The notes: a model not told the origin generated them from the sequence alone. Numbered from the stretch's first letter, positions 25,137 through 35,252 are shown. The stretch is 64,000 bases of DNA from Brevibacillus laterosporus (GCA_007833815.1 CP033464.1:2908001-2972000); one strand, 5' to 3'. Numbers and translations are program-made.

Positions 25137-26441
25137 ATGAGAATGGTCGATTTAATTGAAAAGAAACGCGATGGAAAAGAACTGACCAAAGAAGAGATTA
25201 TCTTTATCGTTGAGGGTTTTACTGATGGATCTATTCCGGATTATCAAATGTCTGCACTAGCTATGGCTATCTACTTTCAGGGTATGACTCCAGAGGAAAC
25301 GGCTTACCTGACGATGGCAATGGTTGAATCAGGCGATCAGATTGATTTGTCCGCTATAGAAGGTGTGAAAGTAGATAAACACAGCACAGGTGGCGTTGGT
25401 GACACTACAACGTTAGCTCTTGCTCCGCTGGTTGCAGCAGTAGGGGTTCCTGTGGCAAAAATGTCAGGACGTGGTCTGGGACACACCGGAGGCACGATTG
25501 ACAAGCTGGAGGCCGTAGCTGGTTTCCATGTAGAGATTGATAATGCTGAGTTTAACCGCTTGGTAAACACAAATAAAGTAGCCGTTGTTGGACAAAGCGG
25601 AAATCTTACTCCAGCTGACAAAAAGCTGTATGGATTGCGTGATGTTACAGGATCGGTAAGCTCCATTCCATTAATTGCGAGCTCTATTATGAGTAAAAAA
25701 ATTGCTTCTGGTGCTGATGCAATTGTACTGGATGTCAAAACGGGCGCTGGAGCTTTTATGAAAACGCTAGATGATGCTAAAGAATTGGCTAGCACCATGG
25801 TGAAAATCGGTAATCAAGTAGGGCGTAAAACGATGGCAGTTATCTCTGACATGAGCCAACCCCTTGGTTTTGCGATCGGGAATGCGTTGGAAGTAAAAGA
25901 AGCCATCGATACATTAAACGGTCAAGGCCCAGAGGATCTGCGTGAACTCTGCTTGGTGTTAGGATCGCAAATGGTTTATTTAGCAGGAGAAGCTACGAGT
26001 CTAGAAGAAGCACGTACCAAGCTAGAAGAAGTGATCGCAAACGGCAAAGCTCTAGAAACCTTTAAAACCTTCTTGGCTGCACAAGGTGGAGACGCTAGCG
26101 TTGTTGATCAACCAGATCGTTTGCCAACTGCTCAATATACCATGGAAGTTCCAGCGAAAGCGGATGGTTATGTATCTGAAATCATCGCAGACGACATTGG
26201 TACAGCCGCTATGATCTTAGGAGCAGGACGTGCTACCAAAGAATCTGAGATTGACCTTGCAGTAGGTCTGATTCTGCATAAAAAAGTGGGGGACCAAGTG
26301 AAGCAAGGAGAATCACTCGTAACGATCCACAGCAATACTCAGGATGTAGAACAAGTGATGGAACGTATCTATCATTCGTATGGTTTCTCTAAAGAACCAG
26401 TGGATGCATTGCCGTTGGTCTATTGTGAGATTAAAGAGTAG
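25137..26441 (+). CDS. pdp: Pyrimidine-nucleoside phosphorylase
   Basis: A 434-residue enzyme that splits uridine, deoxyuridine and thymidine with phosphate, giving the base and (deoxy)ribose-1-phosphate. The substrate motif [13 protein letters not shown], the glycine-rich [16 protein letters not shown] and the C-terminal biotin-like domain are intact, and the length is normal. ATG 25137 is chosen because AGGTGAT lies upstream and the start [11 protein letters not shown] matches family proteins; the frame opens seven codons earlier. It is followed by deoC. Confidence 0.95.
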   Translation: MRMVDLIEKKRDGKELTKEEIIFIVEGFTDGSIPDYQMSALAMAIYFQGMTPEETAYLTMAMVESGDQIDLSAIEGVKVDKHSTGGVGDTTTLALAPLVAAVGVPVAKMSGRGLGHTGGTIDKLEAVAGFHVEIDNAEFNRLVNTNKVAVVGQSGNLTPADKKLYGLRDVTGSVSSIPLIASSIMSKKIASGADAIVLDVKTGAGAFMKTLDDAKELASTMVKIGNQVGRKTMAVISDMSQPLGFAIGNALEVKEAIDTLNGQGPEDLRELCLVLGSQMVYLAGEATSLEEARTKLEEVIANGKALETFKTFLAAQGGDASVVDQPDRLPTAQYTMEVPAKADGYVSEIIADDIGTAAMILGAGRATKESEIDLAVGLILHKKVGDQVKQGESLVTIHSNTQDVEQVMERIYHSYGFSKEPVDALPLVYCEIKE

Positions 26442-26477
26442 ATAATTAGTAAACGGTTACGAAAGAGGGGATTGTAC

Positions 26478-27155
26478 ATGTCCAAAGAAAGCGTAGCAAA
26501 ATATATTGATCATACAGCATTGAAGCCAGAAACGACTAAAGAAATGATCGTAAAACTATGCGAAGAAGCGAAAGAATACCGATTTGCTTCCGTATGCGTG
26601 AATCCTACTTGGGTAAGCTTGTGCGCGGAACTATTGAAAGAAGCGCCAGAAGTTAACGTGTGTACAGTTATTGGTTTCCCATTAGGAGCGAATACTCCTC
26701 AACTGAAAGCTTATGAGACAACGAATGCAATTGAAAACGGAGCGACTGAAGTAGATATGGTCGTAAACGTGGGCGCATTAAAAGATAAAAATGACCAATT
26801 AGTTGAACAAGATATCCTCGCAGTAGTAGAAGCAGCAAAAGGTAAAGCATTGGTAAAAGTTATCATCGAAGCGTGCTTACTAACAGAAGAAGAAAAAGTA
26901 CGTGCATGCGAATTATCTGTGAAAGCTGGAGCTGATTTTGTGAAGACATCTACTGGATTTTCAACAGGTGGTGCCACTGTTGAAGATATCGCATTAATGC
27001 GTAAAACAGTGGGTCCGGATGTAGGTGTGAAAGCATCTGGTGGCATCCGTAGCTATGCAGATGTAGAAAAAATGCTTCAAGCGGGAGCGTCTCGCATTGG
27101 CGCAAGCGCGGGTGTGTCGATCGTAAAAGGAGAAGTATCTAACTCGCAATACTAG
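26478..27155 (+). CDS. deoC: Deoxyribose-phosphate aldolase
   Basis: A 225-residue TIM-barrel aldolase that cleaves 2-deoxyribose-5-phosphate to acetaldehyde and glyceraldehyde-3-phosphate. The Schiff-base lysine in VKTSTGF, the second conserved lysine in VKASGGIR and the opening YIDHTALKP are all present. ATG 26478 follows AGAGGGG. It sits 36 bp after pdp, forming a deoxynucleoside-use operon. A strong terminator follows. No nucleoside transporter (nupC) is present at this locus. Confidence 0.95.
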   Translation: MSKESVAKYIDHTALKPETTKEMIVKLCEEAKEYRFASVCVNPTWVSLCAELLKEAPEVNVCTVIGFPLGANTPQLKAYETTNAIENGATEVDMVVNVGALKDKNDQLVEQDILAVVEAAKGKALVKVIIEACLLTEEEKVRACELSVKAGADFVKTSTGFSTGGATVEDIALMRKTVGPDVGVKASGGIRSYADVEKMLQAGASRIGASAGVSIVKGEVSNSQY

Positions 27156-27185
27156 GACAAGGGTACAAGGTATAAGTATCCACCC

Positions 27186-27236
27186 AAAAAGCGTTTCTCT
27201 TACAGGAGCTATTCCTGCAAAGAGAAACGCTTTTTT
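27186..27236 (+). terminator. Strong terminator of pdp-deoC
   Basis: AAAAAGCGTTTCTCTT and AAGAGAAACGCTTTTTT are perfectly complementary, with an inner CAGGA/TCCTG stem. Confidence 0.9.
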
Positions 27237-27331
27237 AATGGGAAAGTGTACCTGCTGTTCGTGTTACATTTATACGCGTGGAGAAAGTAGCTGTTACAAA
27301 CTGTATGTGCTTGCTCATTAGGTAACTAGTA

Positions 27332-28387
27332 TTAGGAATCACTAGTCCCTTGGGGAGGTCTACGCTTACCACTAAATTGCACGATAAGAATGCTAAATAG
27401 AGCTAAGCCCGCATAGGTGATCGTGCTGTAGAGCAAGGGAGAGAGAAATGAGAAATGGATGCCAAAGAAGGCTATCACTCCAACAAAGGCCACCAAGGTA
27501 AGTACGAGTGGTAGTTCACGCAGATGCGTTTCTTGGATCAATGGTTCAGTCAGACTGCGTAACAGAATGCTTGCCAGCATAATGACATGTCCGAGACTTA
27601 TGGGAAGGTACGCATATACGCTGTACGGTAATTGAGACATTAGAATTTCGACAATGGGTTTGAGTTGGGTGTGTACATCATGCCAATGGGATAAGATTTG
27701 AAAATGAATGAATAATCCAATTACACCAAACAATAGACCGCTTAATCCGATACCCAGGCGTAGTGACTGTAGTGAGTCTGTTTCCTTTACTAAGGGAAAC
27801 AGGACAGCCATACTGAAAAATAAATGTAGACCAGTAAATAATAAACCGTTCCAGAGCCATTTCAAATTCAGTTGGTAAGATAGACTGGGTAAGGGGATAT
27901 GGGCTTGGTTGCTGTATAAAAACAATACAATGATGAGAGCTCCCAAAATGCATCCCGCGGCTATCTTTGCTAAGTAAGAGGTGGAGAGCCTGGCGCCAAA
28001 GAAGACTAGGACTAGTAAACCGAGTAAACCGAGCAGTGCTGGCAGGGAGATTGTCTGTTCTAAAAAGAGTGCTTGATCTGCTAGTGCAATCCCACTGTAA
28101 GCAATGATGATGAGCGCTGTAAAGAAGCCGAGCACATGAGCGATTTGTGGCCCCATTAGATGGGCTAAAAACTGGGAGAGCGAGAATAACTGATTGCGAT
28201 AGGCCGAGTGGAGAGATTCGTACAGGAGCCAAGTGATTGCTATAATGGCCAAAACCAAACCAATAGAACCCCAGGTGCCATAATAGGTAAAAAACCGCAA
28301 CCATTCATAACCACTGAGAAATCCTGCCCCAACATCGAGGATGTAAGTAAGGACGTGACACGAAAGGTATTTTTTATCATCGATCAT
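27332..28387 (-). CDS. YkvI-family membrane protein
   Basis: A 351-residue protein with about ten transmembrane helices. The opening segment DVGAGFLSGYEWLRFFTYYG resembles the VVGAGFASGQE signature of YkvI-type proteins, which share the LeuT/APC transporter fold. Its substrate is unknown. The N-terminus is unusual: the first ATG (28387) has GGAAG directly adjacent and no ideally spaced ribosome site, so the exact start is uncertain. It faces convergently toward deoC and is divergent from the FMN reductase. Confidence 0.7.
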   Translation of the reverse strand: MIDDKKYLSCHVLTYILDVGAGFLSGYEWLRFFTYYGTWGSIGLVLAIIAITWLLYESLHSAYRNQLFSLSQFLAHLMGPQIAHVLGFFTALIIIAYSGIALADQALFLEQTISLPALLGLLGLLVLVFFGARLSTSYLAKIAAGCILGALIIVLFLYSNQAHIPLPSLSYQLNLKWLWNGLLFTGLHLFFSMAVLFPLVKETDSLQSLRLGIGLSGLLFGVIGLFIHFQILSHWHDVHTQLKPIVEILMSQLPYSVYAYLPISLGHVIMLASILLRSLTEPLIQETHLRELPLVLTLVAFVGVIAFFGIHFSFLSPLLYSTITYAGLALFSILIVQFSGKRRPPQGTSDS

Positions 28388-28595
28388 CTTCCTTTTTTGG
28401 TTGGAAAAATGTTGAATTAGACAAGGAGTTGTATCCTGCTATCAGTCTATGAGGCAAGCCTATTCGTTCAGAACAACAGTCTGATTTTTATACATAATAA
28501 ATGTAATTGTTTACTAAGCTGATGAGATTAGTTATCATAGAAGTGATCAAATTGAAATAAATGGAATGCCCCCATAGAGGAAAGGATGTTATCTC

Positions 28596-29144
28596 ATGAA
28601 AATTGTAGGAATAGCAGGAACGATGAATGTTGACTCCAGCACAAAGAAGGTATTGCAAATCGTTTTAGAGTCAGCAAAGGTAGAAGGAGCAGATGTTGAA
28701 TTAATCCATTTAGCAGAATGGCCCTTGCCTCTATATGATGCAAGAAATGATACTAGTACGTATCCTGAGATTGTTCATCAATTTGTGAAAAAAGTAGCGG
28801 AAGCAGATGCATTGGTGATTGGTTCACCCGAATATCATGGAACCATTACAGGAGCATTGAAAAACTCATTTGATTTCTTGGAAGGACGTTTTTTACACGG
28901 AAAACCAGCTGCGATTATTGGTGTAGCGGGTGGTGGAATGGGAGCAACTAATACGGTAAACACATTGCAACTCATATTACGTAATTTGCACGCTTATCCA
29001 TTACCAGGTTCCCCGACCGTTGCTAACTCCTATAAAGCATTTAAAGAAGACAACACCTTGTATGACGAACGTCTGCAAGATCGCTTTGTTAATTTGGGTA
29101 AAGAACTGGTTTGGATGACAAAACAATTGAAACAGGACAAATAG
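28596..29144 (+). CDS. NADPH-dependent FMN reductase family protein
   Basis: A 182-residue flavodoxin-fold oxidoreductase. The phosphate-binding loop is GTMNVDSSTKKV and the flavin loop is GSPEYHGTITGALKNSFDFL, both typical of the YwqN/azoreductase/chromate-reductase group. Such enzymes reduce FMN, azo dyes, quinones or chromate using NAD(P)H. The start has AAAGG about 10 nt upstream. It is a single gene with mntR downstream in the same direction (about 110 bp gap). The physiological substrate is unknown. Confidence 0.88.
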   Translation: MKIVGIAGTMNVDSSTKKVLQIVLESAKVEGADVELIHLAEWPLPLYDARNDTSTYPEIVHQFVKKVAEADALVIGSPEYHGTITGALKNSFDFLEGRFLHGKPAAIIGVAGGGMGATNTVNTLQLILRNLHAYPLPGSPTVANSYKAFKEDNTLYDERLQDRFVNLGKELVWMTKQLKQDK

Positions 29145-29255
29145 TTTTAGCAAATGTCGGAAAATCCTCCAACTTTCCCTTGAAACGAAAGTAGCGGAAG
29201 CGGTATGATAGAACCATATGCTCTTTGGCGATACTGGCTGAAACGAGGGATGAGA

Positions 29256-29708
29256 GTGCCAACTCCAAGTATGGAAGATTATCTGGAAAGAATATATAGT
29301 TTAATTGATACCAAGGGATATGCTCGTGTTTCCGATATTGCAGAAGCGCTAGAGGTGCATCCGTCCTCTGTTACAAAAATGGTACAGAAACTAGATAAAG
29401 ACAATTATTTGGTCTATGAAAAATATCGTGGGCTGGTCTTAACTGCTAAAGGAAAGAAAGTGGGTAAGCGTCTGGTAAGGCGACATGCGCTGTTGGAGGA
29501 TTTCTTGACGCTAATCGGTGTAGATCAGGATCTCATTTATAAAGACGTAGAGGGAATTGAACACCATCTAAGCTGGGAATCTATTGCCAGCATTGAATAT
29601 TTGGTTCAATTTTTAAAGGAAGATCCTACTCGCGTTGCTGAGCTCATGCGTATTAGAGAAGAAGACGAACAAAAAGAAGATACGGATACGAAACCAGAGT
29701 CCGTGTAA
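29256..29708 (+). CDS. mntR: Manganese-responsive repressor MntR
   Basis: A 150-residue DtxR-family repressor closely following B. subtilis Mnt[12 protein letters not shown] (metal ligands Asp and Glu), the helix-turn-helix [22 protein letters not shown], and GIEHHLSW with further metal ligands. It represses manganese uptake genes when Mn(II) is bound. I choose the GTG at 29256 because GAGGG lies 6 nt upstream and the product then begins PTPSMEDY, matching the family; ATG 29250 has no usable spacing. A strong terminator follows. It is the first gene of the conserved yqh cluster. Confidence 0.92.
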   Translation: MPTPSMEDYLERIYSLIDTKGYARVSDIAEALEVHPSSVTKMVQKLDKDNYLVYEKYRGLVLTAKGKKVGKRLVRRHALLEDFLTLIGVDQDLIYKDVEGIEHHLSWESIASIEYLVQFLKEDPTRVAELMRIREEDEQKEDTDTKPESV

Positions 29709-29710
29709 GA

Positions 29711-29742
29711 AAAAAAGCAAGCGGGTTAAGCTTGCTTTTTTG
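29711..29742 (+). terminator. Intrinsic terminator of mntR
   Basis: AAAAAAAGCAAGC and GCTTGCTTTTTT, loop of 7 nt, directly after the stop codon. Confidence 0.9.
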
Positions 29743-29834
29743 ATATCTAATGCTCAACTTTCAGGAGTAGGATAACTATTCTGTCGCATAAACTACTTGT
29801 GGATTTATCTTTGTATAAAAGACGGAGGGATCAC

Positions 29835-30767
29835 ATGCGAGTAGATGCGGTTTTTGAAGGGGGAGGCATGAAAGGTATAGCTTTAATTGGAGCGATTACG
29901 GCTATGGAACAGAATGGGTACCAGTGGGAGAGTGTCGCTGGTACATCTGCTGGTTCTATTGTCGCCGCTCTTTTGGCTGCCGGATATCGTCACCAGGAGC
30001 TTCGAGGCATATTCGAAACGTTGAACTATTTGCAATTTTTAAAAAGAAAAGGCTGGTCAAGAGTGCCCTATGTTGGGTCATTCTATAATTTGCTGGTCCA
30101 AAAGGGCTTGTATCCCAGTGATGAAATTGAGCGTTTTGTCGGTCAATTGCTACGAAAAAAAGGAATCCGCACATTTGGTGATTTACCCAAAGAAAAACTG
30201 CGTATCATTGCTTCTGACATCAGCGCCGGAGCCATGTTAACTTTACCGGATGATTTTCCAGATTTCGGAATTGATCCGGAAACCTTCCCCATAGCCAAAG
30301 CAGTAAGAATGAGCTGCGCAATCCCCTATTTTTTTCAACCTTATTTTTTGTTTAAAAATAAGACCCCTCATATTATTGTAGACGGTGGTCTATTAAGTAA
30401 TTTTCCTGTTTGGTTATTTGATTCCAAGGAGAAACCCTTGTGGCCCACTTTTGGTTTCCGTTTAAATGATGAGACTGTTCCTGTTCGCCCTCAGTCAGTG
30501 AAGAGTCTGTACGGTTTGTCTAAAGCTTTGCTCATGACCATGATGGATGCTCACGACCGTTTTCATGTGAAAAAAGCAGAGGCTGTGCGTACGGTATTTA
30601 TTCCCACCAAAGGATATAGTGCGATCGATTTTCACTTGAGTGCAACTCAACGACAAGAATTATTTGACTCAGGTAAAAAAGCAGCTGAAGACTTTTTGAA
30701 TAAGTGGGATTTTAATCAGTATGTTACCGCATTTCGCAGTGAAAAAAATAACAGCTTTCTAGTTTGA
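29835..30767 (+). CDS. yqhO: Patatin-like phospholipase (YqhO-like)
   Basis: A 310-residue patatin-fold esterase. The oxyanion motif EGGGMKG is at residues 8-14, the nucleophile motif GTSAGS carries the serine near residue 44, and the catalytic dyad Asp lies in IIVDGGLLSNFP (DGG). It should hydrolyse acyl chains of lipids in the cytoplasm or at the membrane. ATG 29835 follows GGAGG by 6 nt; an in-frame ATG upstream at 29799 is unsupported. The mntR-yqhO order matches B. subtilis. Its 3' end overlaps the terminator of the converging yqhP. Confidence 0.85.
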   Translation: MRVDAVFEGGGMKGIALIGAITAMEQNGYQWESVAGTSAGSIVAALLAAGYRHQELRGIFETLNYLQFLKRKGWSRVPYVGSFYNLLVQKGLYPSDEIERFVGQLLRKKGIRTFGDLPKEKLRIIASDISAGAMLTLPDDFPDFGIDPETFPIAKAVRMSCAIPYFFQPYFLFKNKTPHIIVDGGLLSNFPVWLFDSKEKPLWPTFGFRLNDETVPVRPQSVKSLYGLSKALLMTMMDAHDRFHVKKAEAVRTVFIPTKGYSAIDFHLSATQRQELFDSGKKAAEDFLNKWDFNQYVTAFRSEKNNSFLV

Positions 30768-30775
30768 AAGCTGTT
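30741..30775 (-). terminator. Terminator of yqhQ-yqhP, lying in the end of yqhO
   Basis: AACAGCTTTC (30750-30759) pairs with 30766-30775; on the minus strand TTATTTTTTT follows. The left arm is inside the last codons of the patatin gene. Confidence 0.75.
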
Positions 30776-31121
30776 ACTGGTACATCTTCGGTTTATTTTG
30801 TTTTGTTTTATCCTGTTTGTCTTTTTTGCTACCTTTACTGCCCTCAATAACCTGAAACGGATTAGGGCGACGATTAGCTGTTGCAGATCGCTTTAACCCT
30901 GGTTTCATTGGTTTGATCTTTTGCGTTTTTTTGGAGAAACGCGGCATGAACTTGCCTGTTTTCAAAAAATTACGAGCCAGATACAACAAGAGAGCAGAAA
31001 AGGCAACTAGGGCAATCATCGTACTGGGATTCTGCAAAAATTTAGTTGTAAATCCGATGATGGCCAACAAGATGATTACCCCAAAAACCGGATAAAGAAA
31101 GCCTCTTTTCACTAGCTTCAC
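30774..31121 (-). CDS. yqhP: YqhP-like small membrane protein
   Basis: A 115-residue protein with two transmembrane helices (about residues 7-27 and 33-53) and a very basic, Lys-rich C-terminal tail (KPMKPGLKRS...KDKQDKTKQ). Position next to yqhO and yqhQ in the same orientation as in B. subtilis suggests YqhP, though sequence conservation of that protein is loose. Function is unknown; the positive tail would lie on the cytoplasmic side. The stop codon falls in the terminator stem. Confidence 0.6.
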   Translation of the reverse strand: MKLVKRGFLYPVFGVIILLAIIGFTTKFLQNPSTMIALVAFSALLLYLARNFLKTGKFMPRFSKKTQKIKPMKPGLKRSATANRRPNPFQVIEGSKGSKKDKQDKTKQNKPKMYQ

Positions 31122-31138
31122 CTCTTTGGATAGGTTAC

Positions 31139-32083
31139 TTAACCGGTGGTAGCAAGCTTTTGATTCTCAATAAATTCTCGATCTCGTTCTCTCATTTTTT
31201 CAAAAGAGGCAATGGCTACTTCCACTTGGGTGTCATCAGGTTCTCTTGTTGTGATGCGCTGTAACCAGAGTCCAGGATAACCGAGGAAACGAAGAACAGG
31301 GATATCTCGCAACAGGTTGGTTCCTTGCAAAACCTCATAAGAAACGCCAATTACCACTGGTAACAAAATGATACGCTGAACGACTCGATCCCACATAGTG
31401 TTGTAATCAACCAAGGAGTATATAAATACACCGACAATAATGGAGAAAATGAGAAAGCTACTGCCACAACGGTAGTGTAGGGTGGAAAAACTTTGTACGT
31501 TCTTTACCGTTAATTCTACCCCAGCTTCGTAGGCGTTAATCACTTTATGTTCAGCACCGTGATATTGAAATAATCGTTTGATCAATGGAGTCTGGGCAAT
31601 TAGGCTAATATAACCGATCAACAGGAAGAATTTAATCCCGCCTTCAATTAGATTTTGCCATACCCCAGATGGAACCCATTTGCCAAATAAGAAGCCAGCG
31701 AGAAGGGCAGGAACAACAGTAAATAAAATTTTACCGACTAGAAAAGAGAGGACACCGACCACGGCAACGCCTAAAATCAATGTCATTTTAGACGGACCAG
31801 AATCTTTATCTGCCTCATCATCTGATTCCATGCTGTATTGTTCCGAAGCGAAGTTCAGATGCTTGGCTCCGCTGGCACTTGCCTCAATCAAACCTACGAT
31901 CCCACGAAGAAATGGGATTTTTTTTAAGTTATTTACCCATGTGATCGTCTTTTTTGGTTCTTCAAAGTATTCAATTTCTTGGTTCTTTCGGCGGATGGCG
32001 GTTACGGTCACTTTTCTACCGCCAAACATAACGCCTTCTATTACGGCTTGCCCGCCATATGCAGGCACGTTTTGTTGCTTCAA
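31139..32083 (-). CDS. yqhQ: DUF1385 metal-dependent-type membrane protein YqhQ
   Basis: A 314-residue protein of the DUF1385/YqhQ family. It opens with YGGQAVIEGVMFGGR, a family hallmark, and carries the QYHGAEHKVINAYE motif near residue 175 and about five transmembrane helices. It is conserved in spore formers but its role is not known; the EHK and HGAEH residues suggest a metal site. The start is TTG 32083, with GGTGAT five nt before it. It is cotranscribed with yqhP (17 bp gap) and is divergent from yqhR. Confidence 0.88.
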   Translation of the reverse strand: MKQQNVPAYGGQAVIEGVMFGGRKVTVTAIRRKNQEIEYFEEPKKTITWVNNLKKIPFLRGIVGLIEASASGAKHLNFASEQYSMESDDEADKDSGPSKMTLILGVAVVGVLSFLVGKILFTVVPALLAGFLFGKWVPSGVWQNLIEGGIKFFLLIGYISLIAQTPLIKRLFQYHGAEHKVINAYEAGVELTVKNVQSFSTLHYRCGSSFLIFSIIVGVFIYSLVDYNTMWDRVVQRIILLPVVIGVSYEVLQGTNLLRDIPVLRFLGYPGLWLQRITTREPDDTQVEVAIASFEKMRERDREFIENQKLATTG

Positions 32084-32217
32084 ATTTGATCACCATCCTT
32101 ATTCCTATTGTAACCGAAAGTTATGTCGTTCTGCCACCTAATGTTCCAGGGTACTTTTCGTTATGGATATCTCATGTTTTTCCTATACATAGCCATACTA
32201 GTACCGAGGTGATTAAG

Positions 32218-32757
32218 ATGAGTGCAAACATGTCGAAACAACAAGGGCAAAAAACAATGGACTCCGAAGAGGAACGCCAAAATAATCAAGTAGCATCTGG
32301 TGGAAGAACCAAAACAAAACCTGTGCGTGTTAAGACTATCTTACAAATTTCTTTATGTGGAACCTTGATCTGGACGATTCTTCGTGTCTTTATGCATTTC
32401 TTGCAATTCACTCCTTATGGGGCTTATGTTTTTGCTCGTCCGTTACTTGGAAAAGCCCAAGAGGATTCATATCCTGGTCTAGCTTTAGGAGCGGTTATGC
32501 TATTTCTTATTATTTTTGTTGCATGCTTAGTCTATTGCTTTGTTCTAGGCAACATTTACAATTGGTGGCTGGGTGTTTTGTATGGGATTGCTTTTTTTTA
32601 TTTGTTTGGATATTTATTCCATATGAGTCATTGGGGATGGGGGGTCTGGAGTACAGAATTTTTCTGGTTTATGTCGCTTGGGATGTTTATAGGCATGAGT
32701 ATTGTAGCTGAGCGGTTTGATACAGAAGAAACGGGTAAGTACGAAACAGACCAATAA
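32218..32757 (+). CDS. yqhR: YqhR-like membrane protein
   Basis: A 179-residue membrane protein with about four transmembrane helices after a charged 40-residue N-terminus. The segment VKTILQISLCGTLIWTILRV and the later FYLFGYLFHMSHWGWG fit the YqhR family found only in spore-forming Firmicutes. ATG 32218 has GAGGTGAT upstream; the long open frame from 32059 overlaps the divergent yqhQ and is not used. Function is unknown. aroQ follows 63 bp later. Confidence 0.75.
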   Translation: MSANMSKQQGQKTMDSEEERQNNQVASGGRTKTKPVRVKTILQISLCGTLIWTILRVFMHFLQFTPYGAYVFARPLLGKAQEDSYPGLALGAVMLFLIIFVACLVYCFVLGNIYNWWLGVLYGIAFFYLFGYLFHMSHWGWGVWSTEFFWFMSLGMFIGMSIVAERFDTEETGKYETDQ

Positions 32758-32820
32758 TGTAGGAAAGGAAAGAATATGATAAGATAGACAGAAATTGAGA
32801 GGAAAGGAGACGACCAAACC

Positions 32821-33270
32821 ATGATCTCTGTCTTAGTAATAAATGGACCGAATTTGAATGCATTAGGAAAACGCGAACCTTCTATTTATGGTCAGGACAC
32901 CGTAGAAGATATCGTGGAGCACCTGCAAACGGTAGCAAATGAATTACAGGTATCAATTGGGCATCTTCAATCCAATCATGAAGGTGTACTAATTGATGCC
33001 ATTCACGATGCGCGTGATGCATACGATGGGATTATCATGAACCCAGGAGCTTTTACACATTATAGTTATGCAATTCGTGACGCAGTAGCCAGTGTGTCGT
33101 TGCCTCTCATCGAGGTTCACATCTCCAATGTTCACAAACGTGAAGAGTTCCGACACACGTCTGTTATTGCCCCTGTAGCGTTTGGACAGATTGTCGGGTT
33201 AGGCAAGGATGGTTACGAATGGGCATTACGGGCCTTGGTTCGTCATTTGCAACACAACAAGAGTACATAG
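32821..33270 (+). CDS. aroQ: Type II 3-dehydroquinate dehydratase
   Basis: A 149-residue enzyme for the third step of the shikimate pathway, making 3-dehydroshikimate. NGPNLNALGKREPSIYG at the start gives the catalytic Arg/Tyr region, SNHEGVLIDAIHDA and NPGAFTHYSYAIRDA follow, and the active-site His is in EVHISNVHKREEFRHTS. The length is usual for type II. The ribosome site is GGAGA. It begins the aroQ-pepQ-efp gene group. Confidence 0.95.
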   Translation: MISVLVINGPNLNALGKREPSIYGQDTVEDIVEHLQTVANELQVSIGHLQSNHEGVLIDAIHDARDAYDGIIMNPGAFTHYSYAIRDAVASVSLPLIEVHISNVHKREEFRHTSVIAPVAFGQIVGLGKDGYEWALRALVRHLQHNKST

Positions 33271-33298
33271 AAAGCCAACAAGAATGGGAGAGATAGTG

Positions 33299-34372
33299 AT
33301 GTCACATCGTTTGGACAAACTAAGAGCGGTATTGCAGGAACAAAAATTGGATGCACTCGTTATAGAGAGTGAAGTGAATCGTCAGTATATTAGTAATTTT
33401 AGTGGTTCCACAGGGTGGGCGATCGTATCTCTAGACCAAGCCAAATTCGTAACGGATTTCCGCTATATTGAACAAGCAACGAAAGAGTGTACGGCTTTTG
33501 AAATTATTAATAATAAACGTCAAGCGTTACCAACCATTAAACAGGTTCTACAAGATATGGGGGTAACGAAAGTTGGATTTGAGGCAGAGCATACGAGCTA
33601 TGCTATCTTTGAAACATGGAAGCAAACGTTAGACAATGTAGAGTTAGTAGCTACGAAAGGTCTTGTCGAGAAATTGCGGTTGTACAAAGAGGAAGCTGAA
33701 TTGGTTATCATGAGGCAAGCAGCCCAGTTATCTGACGATGCTTTTGCCCATGTGATCAAAATGATTAAACCAGGAATTCGTGAAATGGACGTAGCCAGTG
33801 AGCTGGATTACTATCTACGTAAGCATGGTGCAAAGGGTTCTGGCTTTGATATTATTGTAGCTTCTGGTAAACGTGGAGCCTTACCTCATGGTCGCGCCAG
33901 TGAAAAGGTAATTGAAGCAGGAGATATGGTAACGATCGATTTTGGAGCACATTATAAAGGCTACCACTCTGATATGACACGTACCTTTGCTGTAGGAGAA
34001 CCTGATCCGAAAATGAAAGAAATCTACGAGATTGTTTTGAAGGCAGAGTTGGAAGGCGTGAACAAAGTAAAGGTCGGTATGACCGGAAAAGAAGTAGATG
34101 CCTTGACTCGTGACATTATTAAGGAAGCAGGGTATGGGGATTATTATGGTCATGCAGCCGGTCATGGTTTAGGAATGGATGTTCATGAGGCTCCTGCGAT
34201 CTCCATGCTATCAGAAACAGTGCTGAAGCCGGGCATGGTGATTACAATTGAACCAGGCATTTATGTAGAAGGCCTTGGTGGAGTACGTATTGAAGATGAT
34301 GTTGTATTAACTGAAAATGGAGTCGAGATTCTGAACAAAACGCCAAAAGAGTTGCTGATTTTGCCTGTATAA
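33299..34372 (+). CDS. yqhT: Xaa-Pro dipeptidase-like metallopeptidase (YqhT-like)
   Basis: A 357-residue M24 aminopeptidase P-type enzyme. The N-terminal creatinase-like domain (to about residue 130) is followed by the pita-bread fold with metal ligands in TIDFGAHYKGYHSDMTRTF, GHGLGMDVHEAP, TIEPGIYV and GGVRIEDDV. It would release residues before proline from short peptides in the cytoplasm. ATG 33299 has GGGAGAG upstream; the frame open from 33209 overlaps aroQ. The aroQ-pepQ-efp order is conserved in Bacilli, and EF-P acts on proline-rich translation. Confidence 0.93.
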   Translation: MSHRLDKLRAVLQEQKLDALVIESEVNRQYISNFSGSTGWAIVSLDQAKFVTDFRYIEQATKECTAFEIINNKRQALPTIKQVLQDMGVTKVGFEAEHTSYAIFETWKQTLDNVELVATKGLVEKLRLYKEEAELVIMRQAAQLSDDAFAHVIKMIKPGIREMDVASELDYYLRKHGAKGSGFDIIVASGKRGALPHGRASEKVIEAGDMVTIDFGAHYKGYHSDMTRTFAVGEPDPKMKEIYEIVLKAELEGVNKVKVGMTGKEVDALTRDIIKEAGYGDYYGHAAGHGLGMDVHEAPAISMLSETVLKPGMVITIEPGIYVEGLGGVRIEDDVVLTENGVEILNKTPKELLILPV

Positions 34373-34413
34373 ATTATACTATTTAAGGTTGAGTTATATT
34401 TAGGAGGAAAAGC

Positions 34414-34971
34414 ATGATTTCTGTAAACGATTTTCGCACTGGTTTAACTATTGAAGTTGACGGTAATATTTATTCAGTACTTGAATTCCAACACGTAAAA
34501 CCGGGAAAAGGTGCGGCATTCGTTCGTTCCAAATTGCGTAACCTGCGCAGTGGTAACGTAACGGAAATGACCTTCCGTGGTGGAGAAAAAGTAAACCCTG
34601 CTCGTATTGAAACAAGCACAATGCAATACCTGTATGCAAGTGGTGATGATTATACGTTCATGAATACGGAAACGTATGAGCAAATTACCTTTACACAAAA
34701 ACAAATCGAGCATGAACTGAAATTCTTAAAAGAAAACATGAACGTTCAAATCATGCAATATAACAATGAAACAATCGGTATTCAACTTCCAAACAGCGTT
34801 GAACTGGAAGTAACAGAAACAGAACCAGGTATTAAAGGTGATACAGCTACTGGTGCTTCTAAAAAAGCAACATTGGAAACTGGCTTTGTCGTAAACGTAC
34901 CTTTGTTTGTTAACCAAGGTGATAAGTTAATCATTGATACTCGTACACAAGCGTACGTGTCTCGTGCGTAG
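34414..34971 (+). CDS. efp: Translation elongation factor P
   Basis: A 185-residue EF-P that binds stalled ribosomes between P and E sites and promotes peptide bond formation at polyproline stretches. The KOW-like domain 1 shows [15 protein letters not shown] with the conserved lysine position 32 that is modified in many bacteria. Domains 2 and 3 follow ([20 protein letters not shown] and [17 protein letters not shown]). AGGAGGA precedes the ATG, and a terminator follows. Confidence 0.97.
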   Translation: MISVNDFRTGLTIEVDGNIYSVLEFQHVKPGKGAAFVRSKLRNLRSGNVTEMTFRGGEKVNPARIETSTMQYLYASGDDYTFMNTETYEQITFTQKQIEHELKFLKENMNVQIMQYNNETIGIQLPNSVELEVTETEPGIKGDTATGASKKATLETGFVVNVPLFVNQGDKLIIDTRTQAYVSRA

Positions 34972-34998
34972 GTAACGAAATTACACAGAAAAGCAAAG

Positions 34999-35028
34999 AA
35001 AAACTGCCGATTTTCGGTAGTTTTTTTG
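34999..35028 (+). terminator. Intrinsic terminator of efp
   Basis: AAAAACTGCCGA and TTCGGTAGTTTTTTT form a 9-10-bp stem ending in seven T. Confidence 0.85.
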
Positions 35029-35063
35029 CTATCTGATCTAGTACGAGTGTTAATTAATAAGAC

Positions 35064-35252
35064 ATGCCCCCCATCCTGCTTGATGTCACGAAGGAGGTTG
35101 CCAAACGATATCAGGCGATTTCCATTCCAACGAGTTATTTTATTGATGAACAAGGAATGATTAGACAAAAGGTGATTGGACCAAAGCATTATTGGATCAA
35201 ATCATTGAGGAGAGATAGAAGGGGACAACAAATTATCTTCTTTGTTCCATGA
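35064..35252 (+). pseudogene. Relic of a TlpA/ResA-like thioredoxin protein
   Basis: The 62-codon frame reads ILLDVTKEVAKRYQAISIPT followed by SYFIDEQGMIRQKVIG. This is the cis-proline loop (IPTSYFID) and last strands of a thioredoxin-fold redoxin of the ResA/TlpA type. The CxxC active site, the signal anchor and everything before it are missing, and the C-terminal helix degenerates after GPKH. No ribosome site precedes the ATG. It is a truncated gene fragment in a 900-bp patch of relics. Confidence 0.7.
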